DNA of 64,000 nucleotides from Boothiomyces macroporosus (Eukaryota; Chytridiomycota; Chytridiomycetes; Rhizophydiales; Terramycetaceae): contig JADGKB010000005.1 in the NCBI GenBank assembly GCA_027604185.1, forward strand, positions 62,001 to 126,000, read 5' to 3'. Within the stretch, counting starts at the first letter, position 1. Each line of letters opens with the position of its first letter. The notes under the pieces were generated by a model that was not told where the DNA came from, did no database searches, and saw nothing but the letters and a program-made list of their open reading frames with translations. This document shows positions 35,285 through 46,310 of this stretch, piece by piece. The position numbers were made by a program, and so were the translations under genes.

Positions 35285-36463
35285 TTAAGGGTGAACAGCT
35301 TTGGCAAACCCAACTCTGTTGTTGTTCTTGTCGTATACAGTGTAGTAGGCTCTAGTCAAGATATCACCGAAAATATTTGGTGATTGGCTGCTAGCACCTT
35401 GAGTAATACCAGAAATACAAGTTCCATCTCCATTTGACAAGACGTAGATGCTTGCTGGAACAGAAAGAGTGAATTTGCTTCCAAACTTGAAGTTGATTGC
35501 AGGGCCAGTCTTGGCAATGTTGCAATTGATGGCATATGCTCCAGTGGAGGAACTGTATGCAGAAGCACCAATAGCCTTGTTGATGGCATTAGCGGCTGAA
35601 GTACCAAGAATGATCAAAGTGGTACCAGTATCACTGATAGCATCAGTTGATCCAGATGAAGTTGTTCCAACCTTTCCAGTAGCCTTTCCAACGGAATAGG
35701 TGACAGACGAGGCATCAAATTGCCAGTAAGTTTCAGAGTTCAATGCAACATAGTTGATTGCACCAGTGTATTTGGAAGAGTCTACTCCACCAAGGGTAAC
35801 TTCTCCAGAATCGCCGTCTGCACTGTTGGATAAATAGAATGCAAAAACGTTGTTGCTTCCAGAGAAACCAAGGGCATCGAAAAAGTTTGCAGATTGTCCA
35901 AGGGTAGAAGAGATTTGCGAAATCGAATCGAATCCTAAACCAAGTAAACCATCAGATGCTCCAGAGAAGCCAGTTTCTTGGGTAGTTACACCAAATGGTA
36001 GTTGAGAAGCTGTGGCTCCAGCAACAGTAATATCACCAGTATAGATTTCGAAATCTACAGAACCAGACCCGTATTGGACAGATGCACTTTGCCCTTGGTC
36101 TTGCAAATTGCTGTCAGAAGTATCTACAGAGTTTCCAGAGCACGAGGTGTCTCCAGAAGTATTGCTTTGGCAGTTTGACCCACGAATCCATACATCAGAG
36201 CTGCCAGTATCTAAATCTACAGTGAATGATTGGCCAGTTCCTACAGTGGCAGTGGCCTGATAGAATACATCAGCCTCATCTTGCAGTGGGGCAGATCCTC
36301 TTTTCTTTGAGCTGCCAAATCTTTCAAGAGCAAACTTGGTTGATGCAACGTATCTAGTTGGGCCAACGGCTCTTGTTCTGGTGAGAGGAAGAGTAATTGG
36401 CCCTTTAGCTGGGGCTGCGTAAACAGTAGCAAGTGTCAAGCAGAGGGTAGTAAATGAAACCAT
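35285..36463 (-). CDS. Secreted pepsin-like aspartic protease (A1)
   Basis: The signal peptide MVSFTTLCLTLATVYA is followed by a propeptide and a mature pepsin fold with both catalytic motifs, DLDTGSSDVWIRGSNC and AISDTGTTLIILGTS, the flap VQYGSGSVDFEIYTGDI and C-terminal FGDILTRAYYTVYD. The length is 392 aa with no intron. Ser and Gly content is high, typical of secreted fungal proteases; an extracellular nutritional or host-directed role is inferred. A TATA box lies upstream. Confidence 0.95.
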   Translation of the reverse strand: MVSFTTLCLTLATVYAAPAKGPITLPLTRTRAVGPTRYVASTKFALERFGSSKKRGSAPLQDEADVFYQATATVGTGQSFTVDLDTGSSDVWIRGSNCQSNTSGDTSCSGNSVDTSDSNLQDQGQSASVQYGSGSVDFEIYTGDITVAGATASQLPFGVTTQETGFSGASDGLLGLGFDSISQISSTLGQSANFFDALGFSGSNNVFAFYLSNSADGDSGEVTLGGVDSSKYTGAINYVALNSETYWQFDASSVTYSVGKATGKVGTTSSGSTDAISDTGTTLIILGTSAANAINKAIGASAYSSSTGAYAINCNIAKTGPAINFKFGSKFTLSVPASIYVLSNGDGTCISGITQGASSQSPNIFGDILTRAYYTVYDKNNNRVGFAKAVHP

Positions 36464-37955
36464 TCGTTTTAGTGTATGAGCATGATGGAATTGGCCCTCT
36501 ATTTATACTCGTTTTACACGCAATTTTCTCCACTCATGCGGTTCTCGAACCTTGGTGTGAGCAACAAAAATAGAGCAATTTCAAGATCAACGGAAGCCAA
36601 TTCACGTTCAACTGGCTCGACGTTGCCCCAACTATACAAACGATTTTCCGTAGATAATAGTATAGCATATTCTTTGCTATATACTCGAATTATTTCGGAC
36701 CCGAGAATAATTTCAAGTTTCGGAATGCATGCTTTTCGAATCCATGAATTGGGTCTACGCATGGAATCAAACGAGAAAGAACAGCTGAAAGGATATTCTT
36801 CTTGAAAAACAAGCTTTGCAGAATCAAGTTAAAGATCACTATGTGTAAGGTCTCGTAACGAATATTGCAATCAAAACTGCAAGATGTTTAATTATCCTAC
36901 AACATTGCCCGCACATTCGCCGTTCTATGGCGTGCGAATTTCAAGTGCGCTTCTGAGTTACAGCCGTAATGGTGATTGAAAGCTCTTTTTGAACCGTCAT
37001 TTGAATATTTGCATCACTGTAAAAGCTTTTCAATCCTTGGATGGTGGATAACTTACATAGACGCACAAAAGACTCGGTCTTGGCAATGTGATGATGAAAC
37101 TACTTGCCATTGCATCACCACTACGCTAGTTTGGTATAATTGTAATCATTGTGTTGAAAGGTGAGCCCATTGTTTGCCAATTAGAACAATGACCAGGTGA
37201 AGACATTTCCTGAACTTCCGACATTATTAATTTTGGATCAATCAAAAGAAAATAATGCAAGATAATCAATGCGTGTGAGTTTGGCTTTAATATTTGTGGC
37301 ACATGGCTCAATTGATTATTTGGTAATATGCATGAATTTAAAGATGGCCGTAAATCGGAATACATTGGGAATTAGCACATGACTTGTTCAATCAAAGTAT
37401 CTTTTTTAAGTTGCTCATCTAGCATCACAAAGAATCACCAAAAGTACATGGCTGAATTGGGCGAAGTTAACAACGCCTTTGGTTACAAAAGCTGGAATCT
37501 CCATTACTTGGAAAAATAATCCAATACCTCAAAATTCTAAAGGGGAGTATTTCGTTCTTGTTCCGGTTGAGGAAAATTCTGTTACTACCCTTAATGCGGT
37601 GTACGTTGATCAAGATCAGCCTTAAAAATACGAGTCCCACCATCGACCCTAATGTGCCATAAATAGCTTGCCCAGCGCCACAAGTCTGTGCTGCAAAATA
37701 AAGAATTTTCGAGAACACCAACGCAAGAACGACGAATCCTTAATACAATCAATAAAATATCACTGGTTTTGCGCTTCAACCTAAAGTTATTACAAGATTA
37801 ACATTAGCATCAAGAACCTTAGAGTCAGATGATACAAATGGCTTGCAAAAATACTGGTGTCACTCTGCAAAAGGTTGTGGCGAATGCTGCACCCCCCACT
37901 TTAATTTCTGAGCCCATTGGTATTTAAAAACAAAGCAACGGAAAAAAAGAAAAAA
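36464..37955. other. About 1.5 kb without a supportable gene
   Basis: Both strands hold only short, partly protein-like stretches. On plus, 37431-37625 reads GISITWKNNPIPQNSKGEYF, faintly like a fungal KNH/Kre9 domain. On minus, about 37540-37740 reads VLALVFSKILYFAAQTCGAG, like a membrane helix. Neither has a clear start, splice pattern or family. The region may hold a fast-evolving or decayed gene. Confidence 0.4.
36500..36507 (-). promoter_or_regulatory. TATA box of the aspartic protease gene
   Basis: On the minus strand TATAAATA lies 36 bp upstream of the ATG at 36463. It is among the clearest TATA elements in the window and fits an inducible secreted enzyme gene. Confidence 0.5.
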
Positions 37956-38711
37956 ATGATTCTCACTCGTAATTTACAAGAACAGATGCCAAAATCCAAT
38001 CCGCCTGTTAATATAGCCCGTGAAGTAGAGACGCCGCAGCTAAAGCTATGCCCGATAACCAGCAACTCGCTTTCGTACTCTCATGCAAGTTTTCTAAACC
38101 AACTCTTTCAACTAGAAAGCATTAGAAATTCTACTTTTTGTATTTTGCAATCTCTTCGTATACCTGACTTTGATAGCTGGACTAGTGAAACTATTCATAA
38201 GTTAATTCAACTATGGAAAGAAGATTGCCAGATTCCAGGCTGTGGAGTCTGGGTTATATTCCAAGAAAAAGAAAAAGAAGATTTGCCTATGGATGTAAAT
38301 ACCACATATCCTCCCCGCAACATTTCCAGTTCGAAAAAGACGCCTATCGGTCTTGCAACATTGTCGCCTTCGGAAAATGATCCTGACGAATGCATATTGA
38401 ATATATTTATCCACCCAAACAACAACGGCAAAGGTTTTGGATTTGAAGCTGCAAAGGCGTTACTCAAAGCAAACTTGTTTCCAAGAAGAATATTTCCAGA
38501 TATATTCCCAGTAGGAAAAGAACGAGTATACAAGACCAAAGTGTCTTCCTTTGTAAATGATCAAGACGCAAACTGTGATCGCTGGACAAGGCTTTTGGAA
38601 AAGCTCGGAATGAGTCTGACTGGACAGTTTATCATTGCAGGAAGGCTTTCACAAGTATTTACTATTTCAAGAGAAGAGTTCATGGATCTATGGATTCCGA
38701 TGGATGAATAG
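37956..38711 (+). CDS. GNAT-type acetyltransferase-like protein
   Basis: The 251-aa frame starts at the ATG at 37956; the frame is open a little upstream without another ATG. The region TPIGLATLSPSENDPDECIL and FIHPNNNGKGFGFEAAKALL has the beta-strand and the Q/R-x-x-G-x-G/A-like acetyl-CoA loop (NNNGKGFGFEA) of GNAT enzymes. The substrate cannot be told. The N-terminal 60 residues are not conserved in any way I recognise. Confidence 0.65.
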   Translation: MILTRNLQEQMPKSNPPVNIAREVETPQLKLCPITSNSLSYSHASFLNQLFQLESIRNSTFCILQSLRIPDFDSWTSETIHKLIQLWKEDCQIPGCGVWVIFQEKEKEDLPMDVNTTYPPRNISSSKKTPIGLATLSPSENDPDECILNIFIHPNNNGKGFGFEAAKALLKANLFPRRIFPDIFPVGKERVYKTKVSSFVNDQDANCDRWTRLLEKLGMSLTGQFIIAGRLSQVFTISREEFMDLWIPMDE

Positions 38712-38820
38712 AATAAATTATTACCTCATTTCATTTCTGTTTTTCACTGATATCATCCTTTCGAATGGATACACGATTGCCTTTTGAACACAACAAAGGA
38801 AAATAAACAGCTAATCCTTT

Positions 38821-39429
38821 TTATTCTTCTTCCCAAATAGTTCTTCCAGAACAAGCGCATACTCTCTTTTTGTTTTCAAATGCGCCAGCACTTCTGGCTA
38901 GTATACCGCAGACAGAGTCTTTACCTTTGGTCAAACACATTGCCTTTCCAACCAACTCCCAAGTTTTTGCTTTTACATTTCCGGTCCAAGTTCCTTTACC
39001 ATCCTTTACATTTACATTGCCGAGTTTTAGAAATACGTTGCCTGTTGACTCAACTCCACTGGACAAGTCACCGTATTCATGTATATTCAATTGCCAGTCT
39101 CCGTTATCTATTCCGGACACACTTGAATCCACAAATAGGTTGTCGTCATCTACCGGTATTATTCTCGCCAATCCTTTTGAAGTCTTTTCGGGCCATCCCA
39201 TCGTGCCTCTAAAGAACTCAAACATGACTACTAGAGCGTTAGGCGACCCGATAATCCTATAGGTTTGCGCATTTTCATGCAAAAACTTTGTAACGGCGGG
39301 TAAATTTGATGGTTGACACAGCAGGAATTCCTCGTTATCCTTCTTTACATATTCCGCCGCTTGCAGCTTCTTTTTCAATTCGCTACTAAGAGGATTCTTC
39401 AACAAAATTTCAAATACGTTTTGAGCCAT
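38821..39429 (-). CDS. CCS1: Copper chaperone for superoxide dismutase (Ccs1)
   Basis: Ccs1 delivers copper to and oxidises Cu/Zn-SOD. The SOD-like domain II is recognisable (GLARIIPVDDDNLFVDSSVS, IHEYGDLSSGVESTGNVFLK). The C-terminal domain III carries the Cys-x-Cys copper-transfer motif in ILARSAGAFENKKRVCACSG followed by RTIWEEE, very close to yeast Ccs1. Domain I lacks the MxCxxC copper site: the protein begins MAQNVFEILLKNPLSSELKK. The product is 202 aa without introns. Its ATG is 17 bp from the divergent POP7 ATG. Confidence 0.85.
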   Translation of the reverse strand: MAQNVFEILLKNPLSSELKKKLQAAEYVKKDNEEFLLCQPSNLPAVTKFLHENAQTYRIIGSPNALVVMFEFFRGTMGWPEKTSKGLARIIPVDDDNLFVDSSVSGIDNGDWQLNIHEYGDLSSGVESTGNVFLKLGNVNVKDGKGTWTGNVKAKTWELVGKAMCLTKGKDSVCGILARSAGAFENKKRVCACSGRTIWEEE

Positions 39430-39446
39430 TTTGCCGATCGAAAATA

Positions 39447-39785
39447 ATGGGAAAAATTCACAAGATACACAAGCGACAGCCAATACGGCCGGAAACCAAA
39501 CCAACAGATATTTATGTTACAAGCAAATCGACTATACCATCTCTATTGAAGCGGATAGATAAAGTGTTTTCCCGGTACGATTTCGTTGAAATTCATGGAA
39601 TGGGAATTGCAATTCAGAAAGCGGTACAGGTAGCTTTGCAGTACAAAAAGACGCCTGTCAGAATAGAAACCAGGACTGGGACTGTGAAATTGATTGATGA
39701 TTTTGAAATGGATAATTTGGATGACGATTTTGAAAGCCAAACCAGAAACAATTCTTCTATTCATATAAAGCTAATAAAGCAGTAA
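39447..39785 (+). CDS. POP7: RNase P/MRP subunit Pop7 (Rpp20)
   Basis: This Alba-fold protein binds the P3 stem of RNase P and MRP RNA with Rpp25/Pop6. It shows TDIYVTSKSTIPSLLKRIDK, VEIHGMGIAIQKAVQVALQY and RNNSSIHIKLIKQ, matching the family from start to end. The product is 112 aa, with no intron. Confidence 0.88.
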   Translation: MGKIHKIHKRQPIRPETKPTDIYVTSKSTIPSLLKRIDKVFSRYDFVEIHGMGIAIQKAVQVALQYKKTPVRIETRTGTVKLIDDFEMDNLDDDFESQTRNNSSIHIKLIKQ

Positions 39786-39877
39786 TTTGCAATCTAGATA
39801 TCTGCGGCGTATTTCCTAGTAAATTCTATACTAAGACAATAACATAGAATTCAAAAACAATTTTATTACAAGAACAA

Positions 39878-40300
<423 letters not shown>

Positions 40301-40358
40301 TTAAAAAGAAATTGGACATTTACAAGCCACTCTTGAAATTCTGATTTCTAATCCTGAA

Positions 40359-41532
40359 ATGAATAGACTGGAGAGTGTGTGGGATAAATTGGCGAATCAA
40401 GAGTTTAGAGAAGCACAGCAGTTGCTATCCAAAATAAAGAGCCCAATGCTGGCCATATACTCGAGAATCGTGTCATTGGAAGCACAGTATTTCGCTTTGG
40501 AAAAGAAAGCAATTGTAAATCTAATTAATATAGCTGAAACAGAATTACCAAATATTAATACAAGAGCCGGATTTACAGACTTTTCCGGATCTAATTTCCT
40601 ACCTTCAAATCAGATCAAAACTATTGGAAATGCACACGATCTTTCCTGATTTCAAAGCTGCTAATGACTATCTTCCATCGGAAATTGTTATCAACTCAAT
40701 CCCAACTCTTTCCAATAATTTATCGCAAGAGATACGGATTTACAAGGATATATTTAGGGCTTTCAAGTGTATCGCTAATCATGAACTGCAAGGATCTGTA
40801 CTCTCTCTCTATTCTGCACAGTCAGGATTCAACAATTTCTGTACCAACAATTCAAAACCAAAATCAAATTTACTTCATACTAGATTATACCTATTTATTG
40901 ACGAGATGTTAAAACGGACGTGTACAAAGATTGGGATTCTGTTTCACAAAATACTTGGCCAGAAAGATTTGGCATTACTGCATTCTACCGCACCAAAGAT
41001 TCGGTTTGCAGACGAAATCAGATCAAATTATTTGACAGCGTAAATGAATACTGACTCAGGATATTAGATATCTACGATGCTCTGCAACCAGATAACATCT
41101 CAATCTTATATCTAAATACTAGAAAGAGATTTTCTCAAGGATTCGAGTGTACTGGGACCGAATACGTGAAAAGAGACGGAATTAAGCAATACCCATCTGT
41201 CCTTAGTTACCCCCAGGAAGTACTTTATATTAATCTAGGAAATACCCAAAGAGTACGTCCCCTCTTTGGTATCACTACTACTAGTTAACCACAAGGACGT
41301 CCCACTGTTTAGCATTGAGAGCAAACAAGATTTTGACACTGACTGTCAAATAAGGATAGGCGACTGTTTTCTACTGGTTGATGTACAGCTTAATCGAACT
41401 TTTATTCAATTCCGCTTAGATGCGAATTACTTACTATGCGTGGTAGCTTACGAGAATCCCAGAAACAACCTGGTAAACCTATTTAGAAAGATTTGGACTC
41501 TGATGAACATGAGCGATCTGTGCAAGAAATAA
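40359..41532 (+). CDS. KICS2: KICSTOR subunit KICS2 (C12orf66)-like protein
   Basis: Three introns (40515-40533, 41040-41059, 41220-41238; 19-20 nt) connect frames into a 371-aa protein. It is all-helical at first (LQTFPDLISYLQIRSKLLEM, HTIFPDFKAANDYLPSEIVI) and then alpha/beta. The C-terminal blocks GIKQYPSVLSYPQEEIPKEY and FIQFRLDANYLLCVVAYENP resemble KICS2, a roadblock-fold subunit of KICSTOR, which anchors GATOR1 to the lysosome in amino-acid sensing. The resemblance is from memory and should be treated as provisional. Confidence 0.55.
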
Positions 41533-41610
41533 AGCAATAGACGCCCTTTTTAATTTATGCATTAAGATGAGCCACTCTGAAATCAAGCCACAAAGAATTA
41601 ACCAAAAAAT

Positions 41611-43141
41611 ATGACAGAGGAAGAGCTAAACTTGCTACGCAGCGAGACAGATATCGATATTGAAACGGAAACAATTGATGCTATCGATGTAACAAAAGAT
41701 TCATTCTAGAAACTAAACGAGTGTATAACCAAAATCGGAATGGGGTCTTACCAGTGGAGACTATTTTTTCTATGTGGAATGGGATGGGCAGCTGATAATA
41801 TGGTAATTCTATTTAATATAGTGGTTCCAGGGGCTAGCGGTAATTCTCACGCCTGTATGTATGGAGTTTAAACTTTCTGGATGGATGATTGGCGCCGGTA
41901 CGACTAGCACGCATATTGGAGCAATGGTTGGAGCACTGCTATGGGGATATATATCGGATAAATTTGGAAGACAACCAGCATTTTTATGGACTTTGATAAT
42001 TTCGGCGATTGGCGGGATAGCAGCATCCTTATCTACCAATATATATATGCTGTGTGCTTCGCTCGCATTTTTAGGATGTGGAATAGGGGGGAACTTGCCG
42101 GTTGATGGTAAATATTCCTGACAAAGGTGCGTTATTTCTAGAGTTTATTCCCCAAGAATACCAATCGTTGTTGACATTACTGTCCTTATTTTGGCCGGCA
42201 GGACAAGTTTTAACTTCACTGATAGCTTGGACTGTCCTTCCAAGCCATAGCTGTGAAGTAATGGAGGATTGCTACTTGGATAATAACAAAGGATGGAGAA
42301 TAGTAATGGTGGCCCTAAGTTTCATTTCTATTCTAATGATCCTAGCCAGAATATTTGTATTACATTTCCACGAAAGCCCAAAGAATCTTATAGCAAGAGG
42401 CAAATTTCAAGAAGCAGTGGATATACTCAACATTTTGGCAGATGAAAATAATATACAGTTGGATATCTCAGCACAAGATTTTTCAAGAGACAGATCAAAG
42501 CAAGAAAGTCACTTGTTGCAAGATTACGCTCCTCTATTCAAAAAAGACTTTTGTGTAAGCACAATAATGATAATCATGATATGGGTGTTGGTTGCTGTGG
42601 GTTACAATATTTTCAATGGTTTCTTGCCAAAGTTTTTACAATCTAGCGGGCTTGAACCGTTAACCATCGACGAGACTTACAGGAATTACGTCCTAGTATC
42701 AATTGCCGGGGTTCCAGGATCTATCCTTGGCACTTTTCTTACAGATACGTTTCTAGGAAGAAAAGGCACTATGGCTATATCAACTCTTTTAACTGCAGCG
42801 GCACTGTTCTTGTTTACAGTGCTGAAATCAAACGCTGGCCAGCTCATTGCTGCATGCAGCGAGTCATTCTTGCAAAACATAATGTAAACATCATTAACCA
42901 TAGGTATGGCATCATTTACACGTACACTCCTGAAGTATTTCCAACTTGTATACGAGGGAAAGCAGTTGGGTTAGCATCCGCAAGTGGAAGGCTAACAGGT
43001 GCATTTGCTCCTGTCCTGGCAGGATACTTGGTATCTCAGAGTTTAACCTTCCCTCTCTATTTATCAGCATCGTTAATTGGGGTAACAGGGATAATGATGA
43101 TTTTCCTTCCAATTGAAACCAGAGGATCTGCTGCTCGTTAA
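41611..43141 (+). CDS. MFS transporter, SV2/organic-solute type
   Basis: This 12-helix major-facilitator protein has a short acidic cytosolic N-terminus. The start of helix 1 reads MGSYQWRLFFLCGMGWAADN; the loop 2-3 signature is GYISDKFGRQPAFLWTL, and the helix 10-11 region is YTYTPEVFPTCIRGKAVGLA, as in SV2-like fungal sugar or organic-acid carriers. Introns are 41689-41709, 41803-41821, 42108-42126 and 42884-42903 (19-21 nt). The product is 483 aa. The substrate is not predictable. Confidence 0.88.
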
Positions 43142-43179
43142 AATATAATATTAACAAGCGCAATTATATTTATTGTATT

Positions 43180-43431
43180 TTAGTTGAATTCGTGAGCGAT
43201 AATCACCAGATCGTTTGATTTTATCAGCATCTTGCTCGTTGGTGAGTCCAGTAATATCGTCGCATCCTTCCCAAAGAATTTATTTGCTCTGTTCATCATC
43301 GATGCAATGTATCCGCTCTCGCAAGATCCCTGAAGCGACAGTCCTTGTTTATCGATAATGAATGTTTCCAGTTTCTTTTTTTCCACCATGAAAAATTCAA
43401 ACTGAAAATTTCCAATTTTGATTTTTTTCAT
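43180..43431 (-). CDS. LAMTOR5: LAMTOR5/HBXIP-like roadblock protein
   Basis: The frame encodes 83 aa from the ATG at 43431 (or 69 aa from 43389). ETFIIDKQGLSLQGSCESGY and ATILLDSPTSKMLIKSNDLV with IIAHEFN follow the strand order of the Ragulator roadblock subunit LAMTOR5 (cTDSQGLNLGCRG ... IMIQKHDGITVAVHK). This Ragulator scaffold tethers Rag GTPases and TORC1 to the lysosome. Small size limits certainty. The ATG is 7 bp from the divergent ADE2 ATG. Confidence 0.55.
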   Translation of the reverse strand: MKKIKIGNFQFEFFMVEKKKLETFIIDKQGLSLQGSCESGYIASMMNRANKFFGKDATILLDSPTSKMLIKSNDLVIIAHEFN

Positions 43432-43438
43432 TTTTTCA

Positions 43439-45205
43439 ATGGACAGCAAGAAAATTGGAATCTTGGGTGGAGGTCAGCTTGGCCGGTACTTGAATTACTG
43501 ATGTAGAATGATGAATGAAGCAGCCGCGAGGTTGAATATTCAAACAATCATTTTGGACCAAGAGAATGCACCTGCAAAGCAAATATCAAATCAAAAACAT
43601 ATCAACGGAAGCTTTGCTGATCCGGAATCGATTAAATTACTCGCAAAAGAATCTGATATACTCACGGTTGAAATTGAACACGTTGATACAAAGACTCTTC
43701 AATCCGTTGTTGAATCTGGAGGTAAATCTTGCTAATACAGTTCCTGTACATCCAGATCCAACTACCATCCGTACCATTCAAGACAAGTATCAGCAAAAAC
43801 AGTTCTTGTTGGCTCAAGATCCTTCAATTCCAATCTCTCCATTCCGAGAATTAACAGGCAATTTGGAGCAAGATTTGAAAAAGGCTGGACAGGAATACGG
43901 ATATCCGCTAATGCTAAAATCCAAAACTTTGGCTTATGATGGGCGTGGAAACAAAGTAGTAAAAAGCGAAGCAGAAGCTGCTGAAGCTATAAAAGCACTT
44001 GGAGGGGGACCAGCCAATAATGGACCTGGATTATATGTAGAGAAATTCGTCAAATTTGTAAAGGAACTGGCCGTCATGGTTGCAAAATCTAGTGACGGGA
44101 CTATTGCAAGTTATCCATGTGTAGAAACTGTTCAAAAAGATAACATTTGCCATCTGGTGATTGCTCCAGCTCAAATTGACGGCTTGGTACGAGAAAAAGC
44201 TCAAGTAATTGCTGAATCCATTGCAAAAGCCTTTTCTGGAGTTGGAATATACGGTGTCGAATTGTTTATGCTTGAAGACGGAGATTTAACTTTTAATGAA
44301 ATAGCACCACGCCCACATAACTCTGGACATTACACAATTGAAGCTTGCCATACTTCGCAATTTGAACAGCATTTACGATGTGTTGCTGGATTGCCTTTAG
44401 CCAGTACTGCTATGAAAGTACCAGCTTCAATCATGATTAACATTATTGGAAAAGGCGATGGAGATGAAGGCCTGAAAGAAACGTTGGAACCATGCAAAAA
44501 TTCATTATCAATTCCAGGGGCTACTGTTCACTTGTATGGCAAATCAGGATGCAAAAAAGGACGTAAAATGGGCCATATTACACTGGTTGGAGAATCAATG
44601 TCTGAATTGCTGAGCCACACCAAGCATCTAATGAACACGCCTGTTCCAAAACCAGCACCTTTGGTTGGTATCATCATGGGCTCAGATTCCGATTTGCCTA
44701 CTGTTAAACCAGCAGCTCAGATTCTAAAAGGATTTGATACACCTTTTGAGTTGACAATTGTATCTGCTCATCGTACACCTGATAGGATGGTAGAGTACGC
44801 TAAAAATGCACACTTGCGCGGATTAAAAGTTATTATCGCAGCAGCCGGAGGAGCAGCTCATTTGCCTGGAATGGTAATTAAATTCTAAACTTAGGTTGCC
44901 GCTCTAACTCCATTACCAGTAATTGGTATTCCAGTTGCTCTCAAACTGTTGGATGGTGTTGATTCATTGCACTCTATCGTTCAAATGCCAGTAATTCTTT
45001 CTAATGTTAGCGAGGTGTGCCCGTAGCAACCGTTGCAATCAACAATGCAGTAAATGCAGGGCTATTGGCAGTAAGAATTTTGTCAACGCTCATTCCCTCA
45101 TATACTGACAAGCTCTTGGAATATAGTCAATTGCAAGAAGATGAAGTAATGAAGAAAGTAGAAAAGCTTGAGCGTTCAGGATGGGAAAAGTATGAGCTGG
45201 CATAG
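43439..45205 (+). CDS. ADE2: Phosphoribosylaminoimidazole carboxylase (bifunctional PurK-PurE)
   Basis: This purine-synthesis enzyme converts AIR to CAIR. The N-terminal ATP-grasp half starts [20 protein letters not shown] and includes [20 protein letters not shown]. The C-terminal PurE mutase half has [33 protein letters not shown] and [20 protein letters not shown]. Introns are 43486-43506, 43722-43740, 44874-44894 and 44991-45010 (19-21 nt). The product is 561 aa, close to yeast Ade2 (571 aa). Confidence 0.96.
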
Positions 45206-45210
45206 TAAAT

Positions 45211-46034
45211 TTATTTTCGTTTCAATGTCTTGTGTATTTCGTCTAAATGCTTATCATAAGAATCATATAACAAGAGCTTCTCATTTGCTAATGCTTCTTG
45301 ATGTTGGATTTCTTGTTTTAGTCTTTCAAGACCGTTGCTAAACTCGCTCCAGAAGTCCAACTCTTGCGTGTCATCAATTACTTCCTCCTGCTGCATCAAG
45401 CTTTGCCCAATAGAAATAGCATCAATTGAACTTTCATCCATCAAAAGGTTTTGCAAAATTGTGTGTTTGCCAACTGGCGTATCGAGTTCGTCTGGCATAA
45501 CAATGTTCTTTGCGTTTGATAACTGGTGGTACCAAACATTCAGCTCTGAGCTTGAACTGACTACATTACGAATCAATTACCTTCGTAGACCCGTTTTGAT
45601 TCTTGAGATTCGCCATGAATTGAAAATTGACAGCGTTTGTTGTTTTTTGAGTTAACAAGCGCGAATTTCATGTCCTGGATAGGAATCACTGCCAGGACCG
45701 TAGCATTATCCAACGATAGCTCCCGTATATACTTTTTGCCGATTTCCAGATAAACTGAAACTTTGCGTGTCCAATAACCAGTTTCGTATTTTTTAGTAGA
45801 CATTATCTTTTGTATTTGACCCAGCTCGTGGTATGCAGAAACCGATATTATTTTACCCTTGAAGAGAATGTCATCTTGGAGTGTTGAATCGATGTATGGC
45901 AAGACATCTAGTGAAAAGCGTTTTGAGATGGATTTAACTAGTGTTGAAGATGAATCTCCTTTGTTAAAGAAGTGTGTCTTTCCGTATCTGAATGCATCAG
46001 TCAATGAATGAAGCGATAGTGCGTCGCGTCTCAT
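45211..46034 (-). CDS. PH-domain-like protein of unknown function
   Basis: A 20-nt intron at 45561-45580 joins two frames into 267 aa. The N-terminal 150 residues look like a pleckstrin-homology fold: DILFKGKIISVSAYHELGQI, YWTRKVSVYLEIGKKYIREL, and a terminal helix with the conserved Trp (VSSSSELNVWYHQLS). The C-terminal part is a coiled coil (LERLKQEIQHQEALANEKLL). Partner and ligand unknown. Confidence 0.65.
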
Positions 46035-46310
46035 AAGAAAAGTTTGTCAAGTCTATATTGGGATTAGAATAGTTTGGTCTTTGATAAATAAGGTGTTTGC
46101 AAACAATGTATTCCTAATTAAGAGAGCTTTTCATCATCTGTAATGGACTGCTATAATATTTTAAACTGGGGATACCATCTATAGGTTAAAGTACATTCTA
46201 GTACAGGCAGCCAGGAAGAAAATTCAAGCCCTATATTCTGACAGGAAATCTTCCATCGTGGTCCTTTAAATGAACCAAACTAACCACCATTTTTCCGAAA
46301 ATAATTTTCA

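Noticed and set aside
37467..37779. Possible small membrane protein on the minus strand joined by 22- and 25-nt introns
   Set aside because: A join is possible (MLMLKRKTRFVVLALVFSK) but has no family support and competes with a coding-like frame on the other strand.
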